Assembly (NCBI GenBank): GCA_943788025.1
Contig: CALSOR010000004.1
Location: forward strand, 372,001-436,000
DNA: 64,000 bases
Origin: JABAAE01 sp905480545
GTDB lineage: Bacteria > Planctomycetota > Planctomycetia > Pirellulales > Pirellulaceae
Direction of reading: 5' to 3'
Position 1 is the first letter of the stretch; each line of letters opens with the position of its first letter. A program made the position numbers and the translations under genes. Below the pieces are notes generated by a model. That model worked only from the letters and a program-made list of their open reading frames with translations. It was not told the DNA's origin and did not search any database. This document shows positions 48,750 through 57,883 of this stretch, one piece after another.

Positions 48750-49688
48750 ATGATGGCAGATTATCTAGACATTCGCTCATTGCTCCGGGTTAGTCTTGCC
48801 TGTGTTTCTTTATGTGGATGCAGCGACGCTCCCCAAGCAGAAAAACTCGCACAACCGAAAAACGAAACGCCCATCGTTTTGACAGTCAATTATCCGATTC
48901 AGTATTTCGCGGAACGGATCGCCGGTTCATTACTGGGAGAACGATTAAAAATAAAATTGCCGGTCGATCGTGATGTCGATCCCGCATTCTGGAAACCATC
49001 TTCAGCTGCAATTTCAGAATTCCAGAAAGCTGATTTGATCTTGCTGAACGGTGCAACCTACGCAAAATGGACCGAAATAGCATCATTGCCGGAAGAGAAA
49101 ATGATCGACACTTCCGCTTCCTTCAAAAACAGGTATATCGAAATCGAAGAGGCGTTTGTTCATCAACATGGACCAGAAGGAGAGCACAGTCACGCTGGCA
49201 CTGCATTCACAACGTGGCTCGATTTCCAACAAGCCAAAATTCAGGCATCTGCAATTCGAGATGCATTGGTCAAATTACTTCCCGACCAACAGGAAGCACT
49301 TCAATCAAACTTTGAAACACTGGCCGCTGATCTAGATTCATTAGACCAGCAGATGTTGGCAGCGTGTAAAAAACATGAATCGAAGCCAATTGTAACATCA
49401 CTTCCGATTTATCAATATTTTGCACGCCGCTACAAAATGAATACAAAGTCATTGCAATGGGAATCGGAAATGAAGATAGCCGAAACGGATTTGAATGACC
49501 TAAAGAAAATCTTGGACACTCATCCGGCCAAGTTGATGATTTGGGATGCCGATCCGGGCGAAACAAACCGAAAACTGTTGCTGGAAAAACTGGGTCTGCG
49601 CTGCACCATCATTTCGCCCTGTTTCAATTTCGGCGAGAGAGATTGGTTGTCGGTGATGAAACAGAACATCAAAAATTTATCCAGTTAA
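48750..49688 (+). CDS. Zinc/manganese-type ABC binding lipoprotein (TroA/ZnuA-like)
   Basis: A 312-residue cluster A-1 metal-binding protein. Lipobox SLCGC with the lipidated Cys near 24. The two-lobed fold is indicated by LTVNYPIQYFAERIAGSLLG near 48, ADLILLNGATYAKW near 95, a His-rich loop HQHGPEGEHSHAG near 140, PIVTSLPIYQYFARRYKMNT near 220 and KLMIWDADPGETNRKLL near 265. Several family ligand His residues appear replaced (VTSLPIYQYFA where ZnuA has a His). The cognate permease and ATPase genes are not adjacent. It is therefore an orphan binding protein or works with a distant transporter. Confidence 0.8.
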   Translation: MMADYLDIRSLLRVSLACVSLCGCSDAPQAEKLAQPKNETPIVLTVNYPIQYFAERIAGSLLGERLKIKLPVDRDVDPAFWKPSSAAISEFQKADLILLNGATYAKWTEIASLPEEKMIDTSASFKNRYIEIEEAFVHQHGPEGEHSHAGTAFTTWLDFQQAKIQASAIRDALVKLLPDQQEALQSNFETLAADLDSLDQQMLAACKKHESKPIVTSLPIYQYFARRYKMNTKSLQWESEMKIAETDLNDLKKILDTHPAKLMIWDADPGETNRKLLLEKLGLRCTIISPCFNFGERDWLSVMKQNIKNLSS

Positions 49689-49731
49689 ACTTGCAAGTTA
49701 TCTCTCGTCTTATCACCTTTGAGGCGATGAG

Positions 49732-50037
49732 GTGTTTGCTTTTACTATGGGGATTTCCTTGATTTCTTTTTATCTATTTGTTGCGGTTCCCATTCTGTCA
49801 GCCGTTAGCTTCACGCTTTACGGTATCGACAAATGGAAAGCTAAGTCGTCAACAGAACGCATCCCTGAAGCAAGCTTGCTCATGATCGATGCATTTGGTG
49901 GATGGCCTGGAGGTTTGACCGGGCAAAAATTCTTTCGCCACAAAACCGTTAAAGTGTCGTATCAAATTAAATACTGGCTGACCGTTGTCTTCAACCTAAT
50001 CTGCATCTACGTAGTCTATCGAGCATTCCATGGATAG
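49732..50037 (+). CDS. DUF1294 membrane protein
   Basis: A 101-residue protein with two or three hydrophobic helices. The family signature is clear: YGIDKWKAKSSTERIPEASL, then GGWPGGLTGQKFFRHKTVKV and SYQIKYWLTVVFNLI. The GTG start has GAGG seven bases upstream; an ATG five codons later is possible. In other bacteria DUF1294 is often fused to a cold-shock domain; here it stands alone. Function unknown. Confidence 0.85.
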   Translation: MFAFTMGISLISFYLFVAVPILSAVSFTLYGIDKWKAKSSTERIPEASLLMIDAFGGWPGGLTGQKFFRHKTVKVSYQIKYWLTVVFNLICIYVVYRAFHG

Positions 50038-50039
50038 AA

Positions 50040-50056
50040 GACGCCTTTTCGGCGTC
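50040..50056. terminator. Short hairpin between convergent genes
   Basis: GACGCC/GGCGTC stem with a TTTTC loop directly after the DUF1294 stop. No T run follows on either strand, so terminator activity is only possible. Confidence 0.35.
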
Positions 50057-50155
50057 AATCTCGCCGATTCACTGGTTGTTTGCAAAGCATCGATCAATTG
50101 CGTGCTCCATCCTGATAAAGGTTAAATGCACAAAAGATCAACCCGTCAAGTGTTT

Positions 50156-51250
50156 TTACTTTGTGACGCCCACCAACTTTGCGCCAACGGAGAGCGCTTC
50201 AACCGGATTGGCAGCAAAACCGTCCGCACCTAACTGCTTCCACAGGTCATTTGTGCCGGCGAATGCCATTCCACCCACGAGAATCTTGCAGGTCGGTGAT
50301 TGCTTTCGAATGATTTCAATTGCCTTTTGCAACGAATTCAAATGCGTGCTGATCGCCGCGGAAAGCAAGACAAGTGATGCCTTGAATACTTCGGCGGCGT
50401 GAGCAATTTCGCTGGCCGGCGAATCGCTTCCAAGGCAAACGCCTCGCCAGCCATTAATTTCAAAAATATCCGACACCGCTCGAACGCCAATGTGATGACT
50501 GTTTTCAGCAACCGCTGCAGATATCACCGTCTTGCCGTTTGAAGGTTTCTTTTCGGACTTATAAACCAATACCGCCATCGCACGCTCGGTCGTCAAGGTA
50601 ACCAGATGTTCTTCGGCGATGCTGACCTCAGCCAGGTGCCACATCCGGCCGACCTCCTGCTGTGCCAGTAAAAGAGCATGGTATGTCTGGTTAACATCGA
50701 GCCCATTATCGAACGCATCAACAATCAGCTCAATCGCCGAATTGCTATCCCCGTTTAGAACTTTCACCAAATATTGCAGCGCCAATTTTGACGGAGGATC
50801 GGTTGCTTCAAGCGGTTGGAAACTCTTATTTGATAACTTGAGATCTTCAATCGCTATTTCAATAAATTGAATTGGCGTTTGGCGGCACATTTCGGGAAGC
50901 TCTTCGCCCAAGACGTCTTTTAATGCGTGCAGGCTTTCGCGAATCAAATCGTTTTGAATTTCGCGAGCCTCAAATGCTGCTTTCGCCCAACTGACGTGCG
51001 AGTTAAACAAGCCAACTTCGCCGACCAACACCGCTGCCGACAATTCCTTGATTCGCTGCCCAAAATGATCTTTCCAATAAGTGAACGCCATTTCACCAAA
51101 TCGATCTTTCGCTTCCGGGCATCTTTCGAATAGCCGGTTCGTGGCATACGCACCATACGCAGCGGAACTAACGTTCAACAATTGGGCTGCCATCGGATTT
51201 GCTTGCGTCATTATCTTCCTGTTCTCACTAGCCTGCGTGGACTTCGTCAT
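50156..51250 (-). CDS. B12-binding protein with CarH-like light-sensor motif and novel N-terminal domain
   Basis: A 364-residue protein. Residues 1-140 form a helical domain with no recognised family and no MerR-type HTH. Residues 150-235 are a B12-binding cap bundle with W204-x9-E214-H215 (WHLAEVSIAEEH), the motif that positions adenosylcobalamin in CarH photoreceptors. Residues 237-360 are a Rossmann B12 domain (GKTVISAAVAENSHHIGVRA), with N-x-H252-x-x-G replacing the usual D/E-x-H-x-x-G and supplying the lower axial His; SLVLLSAAISTH and ILVGGMAFAG follow. It may sense light or B12 and act through protein contacts (inference). It is a single gene between DUF1294 and an orphan PSD1 protein. 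A methyltransferase partner role is an alternative, but no such gene is near. Confidence 0.85.
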   Translation of the reverse strand: MTKSTQASENRKIMTQANPMAAQLLNVSSAAYGAYATNRLFERCPEAKDRFGEMAFTYWKDHFGQRIKELSAAVLVGEVGLFNSHVSWAKAAFEAREIQNDLIRESLHALKDVLGEELPEMCRQTPIQFIEIAIEDLKLSNKSFQPLEATDPPSKLALQYLVKVLNGDSNSAIELIVDAFDNGLDVNQTYHALLLAQQEVGRMWHLAEVSIAEEHLVTLTTERAMAVLVYKSEKKPSNGKTVISAAVAENSHHIGVRAVSDIFEINGWRGVCLGSDSPASEIAHAAEVFKASLVLLSAAISTHLNSLQKAIEIIRKQSPTCKILVGGMAFAGTNDLWKQLGADGFAANPVEALSVGAKLVGVTK

Positions 51251-51350
51251 GTGTATTTATTGGTGCCGCGGAACCTGACAATTCCCGCAATCTGCGAAAT
51301 CGACAACTTTAGTATTCCGATTAGAGAATCAACATCGATTTCACCAAATG

Positions 51351-53852
51351 TTATTTGGAAAGCGTTTCATCCAAGTTCATCAGGAGGAGACAAACGTTCG
51401 CAAGAGCTGCCAATTCGATTGAAGGCTTAGTTTTTGACCGAAATTCTCCCAAGGCAAGCAATTGCTCCGCTGCAGTTGGATTGTTTGTCAATTCGGTCAG
51501 TGTCAATTCGTACCGCCGCTCTAATATTTTTAGTTCCTTTTTTGTCGGTTGTCGGGAGGTGCAACGCACAAACGCCAATCTGATTCGCTCGGAAAGCTCC
51601 TCCGATTCCATTGCAACGTTCTCCGCCAGCACTCTGGCCGCTTCGATGAACGTTTGGTCATTCAACGTCACCAACGCATGTAAAGGAGAATTTGTTCTGG
51701 ATACTTTCACCTCACACGTTTGTCGCTTGGCGACGTCAAATAACATCGTTGGACCAACAATCCGCCGCCAAAAAGTATACAGGCTTCTTCGATAGAGCTT
51801 TCCACCATGGTCTTGTTTGTATTTTTTATTGTTAAACGTTGCCTCGGCCCAAATACCTTCCGGCTGATACGGATGAACCGAGCTACCACTTTGCTCCCGA
51901 TTCATCAAACCACTTACAAATAAGGCCTGATCCCGAAGCATCCATGCTGGCAGCCGATAGCGAGGGCTATAACTCAGCAAACGGTTTTCCGGGTCGACTT
52001 CATTGGATTCTTGATTGACGACTGCGGATTGGCGGTAGGTCGAACTGGTCACAATCATCCGATGCATTGCTTTTACATCCCAACCCGATTCGATAAATAC
52101 AATCGCAAGATAGTCGAGCAGCCTTGCATGCGATGGCTGTGCACCTTGTGAACCAAAATCCTCAGGCGTTTTGACAAGCCCAACACCAAAAAACTGTTGC
52201 CACATTCGATTCACTGTGACACGCGATGTCAAAGGGTTCTTGGGATCGACAAGCCAATTGCTGAGCGTCAGACGATTCGTTTTTTCCAAAACGGGCAACC
52301 CAAATACGCTCGGCAAACTTGCGGCAACCTCTTCCTTTGGCTGATTGTAAAGCCCTCGATCCAATCGAAAAGTTTTGCGATCATTGGTATCTGCCATGAC
52401 CATCACCCGAGGAAGCGAACCTCGAATTGAGTTGTACTGATCACTCACAGAACGGAGTTGATTCACCACTGAAACATATTCTTTCAGTGAATCAGCAAAA
52501 TGCTTTTCAAGAGCTTCAAGCTGTTTTGAGTCGCGTCCGCCAGCCGGTTTCAAAAGCACTGATTGAATTTGATCTGGCAATGCCTTGAAGGATTTCAATT
52601 CGGTTAACTTCTGATCGCTGTTTAACTCAAACATTTTCGCTTCATGTCGAGTGACTTTTGCTCTTAGTCTAGACAGCACAGAATCCAACGATTTAAGTTC
52701 ACGGCTTTGCAATCGATTTGGAACCATCATGTTTGGTGGAGTTGCTGGATCCCCGCCACCGCCATTGACTGCGGTTTTGTTAAAGATCGCGAACATTGAG
52801 TAATAATCTTTTTGCAGCAACGGATCATATTTGTGATCGTGGCAACGGCAGCAGTTCAGCGTAAGCCCAAGCCAAACCGTGCCAACGGTTTCGATCTGAT
52901 CGAATATATACTCGATGCGATTTTCTTCCGCGATTCGCCCACCCTCTCCATTGATCATGTGATTTCGGCAAAACGCCGTTGCTAGTTTGTCCTCATCTGT
53001 TGCGTTGGGAAGCAGGTCACCTGCGATTTGTTTTTTTGTAAACTCGTCATAAGGCATGTTTGAGTTAAGTGCATCGATGACCCAATCACGCCACGGCCAC
53101 ATCGTTCGCTCGCGATCGCCCTGAAACCCATTGCTATCCGCGTATCGCGCTGCGTCCAACCAAGGCCACGCCATCCGTTCGCCATAGTCCGGCGAAGACA
53201 ACAGCCGGTCGACGACCTGCTCGTAAGCATCGGGGGAATCATTCGAAACGAATCGGTCAATTTGCGCTACCGTCGGCGGCACTCCGACCAGATCCAGATA
53301 GACGCGACGCAACAACTTTTCTCTGGAGGCATCCATCGAAGGGCGAAGCCGATTCGCTTCCAATTTTGCGGCGATAAAAAAGTCGATGCTGTTGCGAGCC
53401 CAGCTACGATTCGCGATTTGCGGCAAACTTGTTTTTTGGGGAGGAACGAGCGACCAAAGCCGTTGCCACTTCGCACCAGACTCAATCCACTCCTTAATTT
53501 TGGCCTTTTCCGATGACGTCAATGGAATCTTTGCCTCGGGAGGCGGCATAATAACCGATTCATCATCGGACATCATTCGCTGATAAAGATCACTTTCCTC
53601 CAGCTTCCCCGGTGAAACGACCTGATGATCACTCGCATCCGCAAAGATGCCTTGTTCAGTATCCAGTCGCAAATCGGCTTCGCGAGAATTCTCGTCCGGG
53701 CCATGGCAGTGGTAGCATTTTTCACTAAGAATCGGCTGAATGTCGCGAGAAAACTGAATCGATTCCTGTCCAATACCTTCATGGCAAATGAGGATTGCAA
53801 AAATCGAAATCGAGAACGGTGCAATCAAAGTGTGATGGGGTAGTTTTTGCAT
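51351..53852 (-). CDS. Orphan PSD1 protein: planctomycete cytochrome C, DUF1549 and DUF1553 domains
   Basis: An 833-residue relative of the protein at 16486-18939. N-terminal signal (IAPFSISIFAILICHEGIGQ), c-type heme motif CYHCHGPDENSREADLRLD near residue 47, DUF1549 (ISFDL-type core AWPWLDAARYADSNGFQGDR, second motif CCRCHDHKYDP near 350) and DUF1553 (VDPKNPLTSRVTVNRMWQQF). Unlike the first copy it has no DUF1501 gene beside it. The coiled-coil spacer around 400-480 is shared. Role unproven; part of a large planctomycete-specific family. Confidence 0.9.
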   Translation of the reverse strand: MQKLPHHTLIAPFSISIFAILICHEGIGQESIQFSRDIQPILSEKCYHCHGPDENSREADLRLDTEQGIFADASDHQVVSPGKLEESDLYQRMMSDDESVIMPPPEAKIPLTSSEKAKIKEWIESGAKWQRLWSLVPPQKTSLPQIANRSWARNSIDFFIAAKLEANRLRPSMDASREKLLRRVYLDLVGVPPTVAQIDRFVSNDSPDAYEQVVDRLLSSPDYGERMAWPWLDAARYADSNGFQGDRERTMWPWRDWVIDALNSNMPYDEFTKKQIAGDLLPNATDEDKLATAFCRNHMINGEGGRIAEENRIEYIFDQIETVGTVWLGLTLNCCRCHDHKYDPLLQKDYYSMFAIFNKTAVNGGGGDPATPPNMMVPNRLQSRELKSLDSVLSRLRAKVTRHEAKMFELNSDQKLTELKSFKALPDQIQSVLLKPAGGRDSKQLEALEKHFADSLKEYVSVVNQLRSVSDQYNSIRGSLPRVMVMADTNDRKTFRLDRGLYNQPKEEVAASLPSVFGLPVLEKTNRLTLSNWLVDPKNPLTSRVTVNRMWQQFFGVGLVKTPEDFGSQGAQPSHARLLDYLAIVFIESGWDVKAMHRMIVTSSTYRQSAVVNQESNEVDPENRLLSYSPRYRLPAWMLRDQALFVSGLMNREQSGSSVHPYQPEGIWAEATFNNKKYKQDHGGKLYRRSLYTFWRRIVGPTMLFDVAKRQTCEVKVSRTNSPLHALVTLNDQTFIEAARVLAENVAMESEELSERIRLAFVRCTSRQPTKKELKILERRYELTLTELTNNPTAAEQLLALGEFRSKTKPSIELAALANVCLLLMNLDETLSK

Positions 53853-54040
53853 CCCATCATCATAACCAATGGGCGATTACGTTTAAGCGGGAACGAGCAC
53901 GAATTCGAATCTAATATTTCCCACCATCACCATCTGAATTCTCAGAATATTCTGCCCAATAAATAACTGAACCTCGCGAATTAAAGAATTGACGTCAAAA
54001 AAAACACCCGAACAATCAAAAGGCCAACCGAAGAGCAATC

Positions 54041-55063
54041 GTGAAAACACCTCAAAATCCGACGGCCCGCTACTTGGAAATCCATACCGCGTTACTCAAA
54101 GACAAACGTTGGTGGTGGGATTCAACACCGTTTCCATTCGCCGCGATTGCAGCATTACGTGCGTCTGAGTCAGCCGATCAACTTGCAGAAAAAATCCATC
54201 AAGTCGCCAAGGAACTGAAAGACCTTGCCGGGTGGTTCGGTGAATTGACCGGAGCGATTCGTTTTGTAATCTCGGCCATGATCGTCCAAACCCAGGATAC
54301 TGCCGAATCGTTCAGCGCCGAATTAGTTCGCGTTCGGAAACGTTTTCGCGATCTCAAGATTCGAAATGGTGCGGATTACGAAATCATCGCCGCAACGATT
54401 TTGCGATACGGCGTTAACCCCAACGGAAAGCTGAGCGAAACTTCCGATTCACTGATCGAACGCTTCAAATTGGTCCACACAGAAATGTCAAAACACCAAT
54501 GGTGGTTAACGAGCGTCGATGACTACCCAGCCTGTGCCATTTTGGCTTGCCAACAAGATTCGCCGATTCAAATGTGTAGTGAGATTGAAGCGATCTACCA
54601 GCAACTTGTTGCCGCTGGTTTCTGGAAAGGCAATCCACTTCAGACCGCCGCAAATGTGCTCTTTTTAAAAAAAGAACACCCGGCAACCATTGCATCCACT
54701 TTCCATGAACTTTCCGAAACATTCAAAGCGAGGAAGATCCGGGTTTGGCAAAGCGAGTATGACAAACTTGCCATTCTGACTTTGATCGACCAACCCACCG
54801 ACACGATTGTGAATCAAGTCCAAAACATTATCGCTGAATTACGGATGAGCAAGATCAAACCACGAACCAGCAAACAGGATGCATTTAATCTTGCGTGCAG
54901 TTTGTGCTTTTATGAAATGGTCGAAAGTCATCCAGCGAACGCCATTGCAACCGCCACGACAATGATTGATTTGAGTGCCGCGATCGCGGCTCAGATGGCA
55001 GCCATCGCCGCTATTGCTGCAACCACCGCGGCAACCAATGTGGCAACCAATGCATCCAGTTAA
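54041..55063 (+). CDS. DUF4003-like protein
   Basis: A 340-residue, probably all-helical protein made of repeated units (RWWWDSTPFPFAAIAALRAS near 28 and HQWWLTSVDDYPACAILACQ near 165 are internal repeats). The layout and the Ala-rich C-terminus (AAIAAQMAAIAAIAATTAAT) resemble DUF4003, a family of unknown function better known from Firmicutes; the match is from memory. The start is GTG. The C-terminal Ala-rich helix could be a membrane or oligomer contact. Neighbours give no hint. Confidence 0.6.
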   Translation: MKTPQNPTARYLEIHTALLKDKRWWWDSTPFPFAAIAALRASESADQLAEKIHQVAKELKDLAGWFGELTGAIRFVISAMIVQTQDTAESFSAELVRVRKRFRDLKIRNGADYEIIAATILRYGVNPNGKLSETSDSLIERFKLVHTEMSKHQWWLTSVDDYPACAILACQQDSPIQMCSEIEAIYQQLVAAGFWKGNPLQTAANVLFLKKEHPATIASTFHELSETFKARKIRVWQSEYDKLAILTLIDQPTDTIVNQVQNIIAELRMSKIKPRTSKQDAFNLACSLCFYEMVESHPANAIATATTMIDLSAAIAAQMAAIAAIAATTAATNVATNASS

Positions 55064-55571
55064 AAAAACCGATTAAGAACGTTTCGCCGAACAGAATCTC
55101 GCGTAAAGAATCGTCTTTCTTTTGAAAAACCATGCTTGATCGAAAAAACAAACCGGATTGGTTTAGTGCAAGTTCGCACCGAAAATCTAATTCGGATGAA
55201 ACGAGCAGAGTCAGAACAGTCCCGCAACGCTGACTTCACCCCGCTGCTCACCATCACATGCTTCAACTCGAGTGATAAAAAACGTATCAACGCTTCTGCT
55301 TCCTAGAAACTTGTTGAACAGTCACTCCGCCGCTCCATACAACCGGTGTGTTGCCCCAGCGATTCACTTGCCACCGCGTAAAATGAAATCGCGTAAAACT
55401 AGACCACGCAAGATGAAACCGATCGACAATCAGCAAACGCTGAACTAACGAAAGCACGACCAGCCACGATGCACGACGAAACAATTGTTCTGCCTCAACG
55501 CGGTCAACGGCTGCAGAAGCGATTTAGAATTTGCTTATTGCGTAACTGGTGGCAACCAATCTCAGACGCGA
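55064..55571. other. Intergenic region with two doubtful tandem small frames
   Basis: About 500 bases. Two minus-strand frames, 55287-55484 (65 codons, TTG start) and 55060-55290 (76 codons), overlap by four bases in an ATGA-like manner. Both are rich in Arg, Phe and Val, match nothing recognised and lack ribosome sites; they are not called as genes. Confidence 0.3.
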
Positions 55572-56057
55572 TCATTTCAATTCCATCATGAAAAACGTTT
55601 CACACCCGCCGTGTCCCGTATCTCCCATCCGAGATTCCAACTTTTGAAACCCGGTCTTTTCATACAATCGAATCGCTGACGTCATTCGAGCGACCGTCTC
55701 GATATAACATTTTCGGTAGCCCATCATTTTTGCTTCACGCAAACAGAGTTCAATCAACTCACGTCCAAACCCTTTACCCCGAAGCTCAGCAAAAAAGTAC
55801 ATTTTTTTCAGTTCGCAAACGTCGTCCTCCGCTTCATCAAGCGTTCCGATTCCACCGCACCCCAGAATCTTTTCTCCGTCGGCAATCACCCAGAATTTGT
55901 GGCCTGGTTCTTGATAAGCCTGAAAGATGGCGTCGACTTCTGGATCCGCAATCGAGTAACCATCGCCCACGCACCCAAACTCCGTCATCACCGTCTTAAT
56001 TAAATCGGAGACCTGTGAGTTATCGGCCAAACGCACAGAACGAATCATTTCTGCCAT
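55572..56057 (-). CDS. GNAT family N-acetyltransferase
   Basis: A 161-residue acetyltransferase. Motif A (acetyl-CoA pyrophosphate loop) is ELKKMYFFAELRGKGFGREL with R/Q-x-x-G-x-G/A seen as RGKGFG near residue 95, and motif B is SAIRLYEKTGFQKLE near 130. IADGEKILGCGGIGTLDEAE forms strand 2-3. The substrate is unknown. It is divergent from the DUF1080-SMP30 gene. Confidence 0.9.
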   Translation of the reverse strand: MAEMIRSVRLADNSQVSDLIKTVMTEFGCVGDGYSIADPEVDAIFQAYQEPGHKFWVIADGEKILGCGGIGTLDEAEDDVCELKKMYFFAELRGKGFGRELIELCLREAKMMGYRKCYIETVARMTSAIRLYEKTGFQKLESRMGDTGHGGCETFFMMELK

Positions 56058-56243
56058 TGGTTAATCCTGCTGGGGTTGCCCAAAATGCCATATCGAAAAC
56101 GATGAGTAAATCTGCAGACATTTTACGGATTCGTCCGTCATCTTGGCAGGCGTATTGCATCAAAAGAGGCGAACAGTTGTTTTATTGGGTGTCTCCAATT
56201 AAATTCGATCTGTTCCATTCCCCATAACACTCAGGAAATTGCC

Positions 56244-57728
56244 GTGACCTTGCCACGTTTGCTATTTTTGCTGTCAGCTCTTGCCCTTCTCTGCCACTCC
56301 CAAACATCTGCACAAGATTCACAATGGACATCGCTTTTCGACGGTAAATCGTTAAGTGGCTGGACGCAAAAAGGAGGAAAAGCAAAATACGAGATCCAGA
56401 ACGGTGTCATCGTCGGCAAGACAGTTCCCAACACGCCGAATTCATTTTTGTGCACCGAAAAAATGTATAGCGACTTTGAATTAGAAGTTGAATTCAAAGT
56501 GCATCGCGAATTGAATTGCGGTATTCAAATTCGCTCCAACAGTTTACCTGCGTATAAAAACGGTCGCGTTCATGGCTATCAAGTCGAAATCGACCCTAGC
56601 GATCGGGCTTGGAGTGGCGGAATTTATGATGAATCTCGACGAGGCTGGCTGAACAGCTTAAAAGAAAACAACGCCGCTCGATATGCTTTCAAACAGGACG
56701 ATTGGAACAAGTATCGAATCCTTGCGGTTGGCGATCGAATTCGCACTTGGATTAACGGCGTTCCTGCAGCGAATCTTGTCGACGATCTGACTGCAACAGG
56801 GTTCATTGCTTTGCAGGTGCACGGTGTTGGCAAGCGAGAAGACGAACTCACGATTAGCTGGAGGAATATTCGCCTTCGTGAAAACCCACCGAGTGAAGAA
56901 TCATCGAACGACTCACCAAAATTCGGAGGAAAGATTTTTGCGGATGGTGTAGACGTCAAAAAGCTGGCCGGTAATTTCAAATTCACCGAAGGCCCTGCAG
57001 TCGGTTCGGACGGACGAATCTACTTCAATGACATTCCAAATTCAAAGACGCATGTATTCGATCCCAAGACCGGAACAACGACTGTTTTCCGTGCAGAATC
57101 AGGCAAAGCCAATGGAATGTTCTTTACGGCGAATGACGCACTTCTTTCATGTGAAGGTGGCAATCGTCAAGTCACGCGAATGTATGATGGCAAGTACGTC
57201 GCAATCGCAACTGAATTTAAGGGCAAAAAACTAAATAGCCCCAACGATATCGCGCCCGATACGGTGGGAGGACTTTATTTCACAGATCCTCGATACGGAA
57301 ACCGCAGCAACATGGAACTGGATGTTGAAGGCGTTTATTACATCAATCGTGGCGGGAAAATTTCGCGAGTCATTGATGACATGAAACGACCAAACGGTTT
57401 GATCTTTTCACCCGATTTCAAAACACTTTACGTTGCCGATCAAGCCGGTGGTGAAACGTATGCTTACGATGTTTCCGGTGACGGAAAACTGACGAATAAA
57501 CGATTGTTTGCCAAGGTCGGAAGCGACGGAATGTCAATCGATGTTTACGGCAACGTTTATGTAACCTGGGCCGGGGCGGTCATCGTCTTCGACAAGGCAG
57601 GGAACGAAATTGATCGGATCAAGCCGCCAGAAGGTCCAGCAAACTGCTTGCTTGTTGGTGATACGCTTTACATTACAGCTCGTACAGGATTCTATTCCGT
57701 GAAGACGAACTCAAACGGCGTGCAGTAA
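56244..57728 (+). CDS. Secreted fusion of DUF1080 (3-keto-disaccharide hydrolase) and SMP-30/gluconolactonase domains
   Basis: A 494-residue exported protein (signal RLLFLLSALALLCHSQTSAQ). The DUF1080 concanavalin-like domain spans about 25-215: WTSLFDGKSLSGWTQ, FLCTEKMYSDFELEVEFKV, CGIQIRSNSLP and YQVEIDPSDRAWSGGIYDES. A short acidic linker precedes an SMP-30-like six-bladed propeller (about 232-490): FTEGPAVGSDGRIYFNDIP, LNSPNDIAPDTVGGLYFTDP and RPNGLIFSPDFKTLYVADQ, with metal-ligand Glu, Asn and Asp in the family positions. Both halves suggest oxidised or lactone sugar turnover in the periplasm. The start is GTG. Confidence 0.92.
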   Translation: MTLPRLLFLLSALALLCHSQTSAQDSQWTSLFDGKSLSGWTQKGGKAKYEIQNGVIVGKTVPNTPNSFLCTEKMYSDFELEVEFKVHRELNCGIQIRSNSLPAYKNGRVHGYQVEIDPSDRAWSGGIYDESRRGWLNSLKENNAARYAFKQDDWNKYRILAVGDRIRTWINGVPAANLVDDLTATGFIALQVHGVGKREDELTISWRNIRLRENPPSEESSNDSPKFGGKIFADGVDVKKLAGNFKFTEGPAVGSDGRIYFNDIPNSKTHVFDPKTGTTTVFRAESGKANGMFFTANDALLSCEGGNRQVTRMYDGKYVAIATEFKGKKLNSPNDIAPDTVGGLYFTDPRYGNRSNMELDVEGVYYINRGGKISRVIDDMKRPNGLIFSPDFKTLYVADQAGGETYAYDVSGDGKLTNKRLFAKVGSDGMSIDVYGNVYVTWAGAVIVFDKAGNEIDRIKPPEGPANCLLVGDTLYITARTGFYSVKTNSNGVQ

Positions 57729-57802
57729 AATCTTGTTTGTCGAATGGACCTTGTAGATAACTCTCTAAAAAGGGAGGCATCGATAACAGTCGTGATTGAA
57801 TC

Positions 57803-57847
57803 AAGCCATTGCGGGCAACTCCCTTCCCTATGCCGCAATGGCTTTTT
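57803..57847 (+). terminator. Rho-independent terminator, probably serving both convergent genes
   Basis: Perfect 12-bp stem AAGCCATTGCGG/CCGCAATGGCTT with an 18-base loop and a T run after it, about 75 bases past the DUF1080-SMP30 stop. On the minus strand the stem is preceded by the DUF1559 stop. Confidence 0.88.
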
Positions 57848-57883
57848 TCGTCGATGAACTCCATTCAATGGGCAAATCGAGGA

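Noticed and set aside
55060..55484. Two overlapping small genes on the minus strand
   Set aside because: No family, no ribosome sites and a TTG start; codon content does not look constrained.
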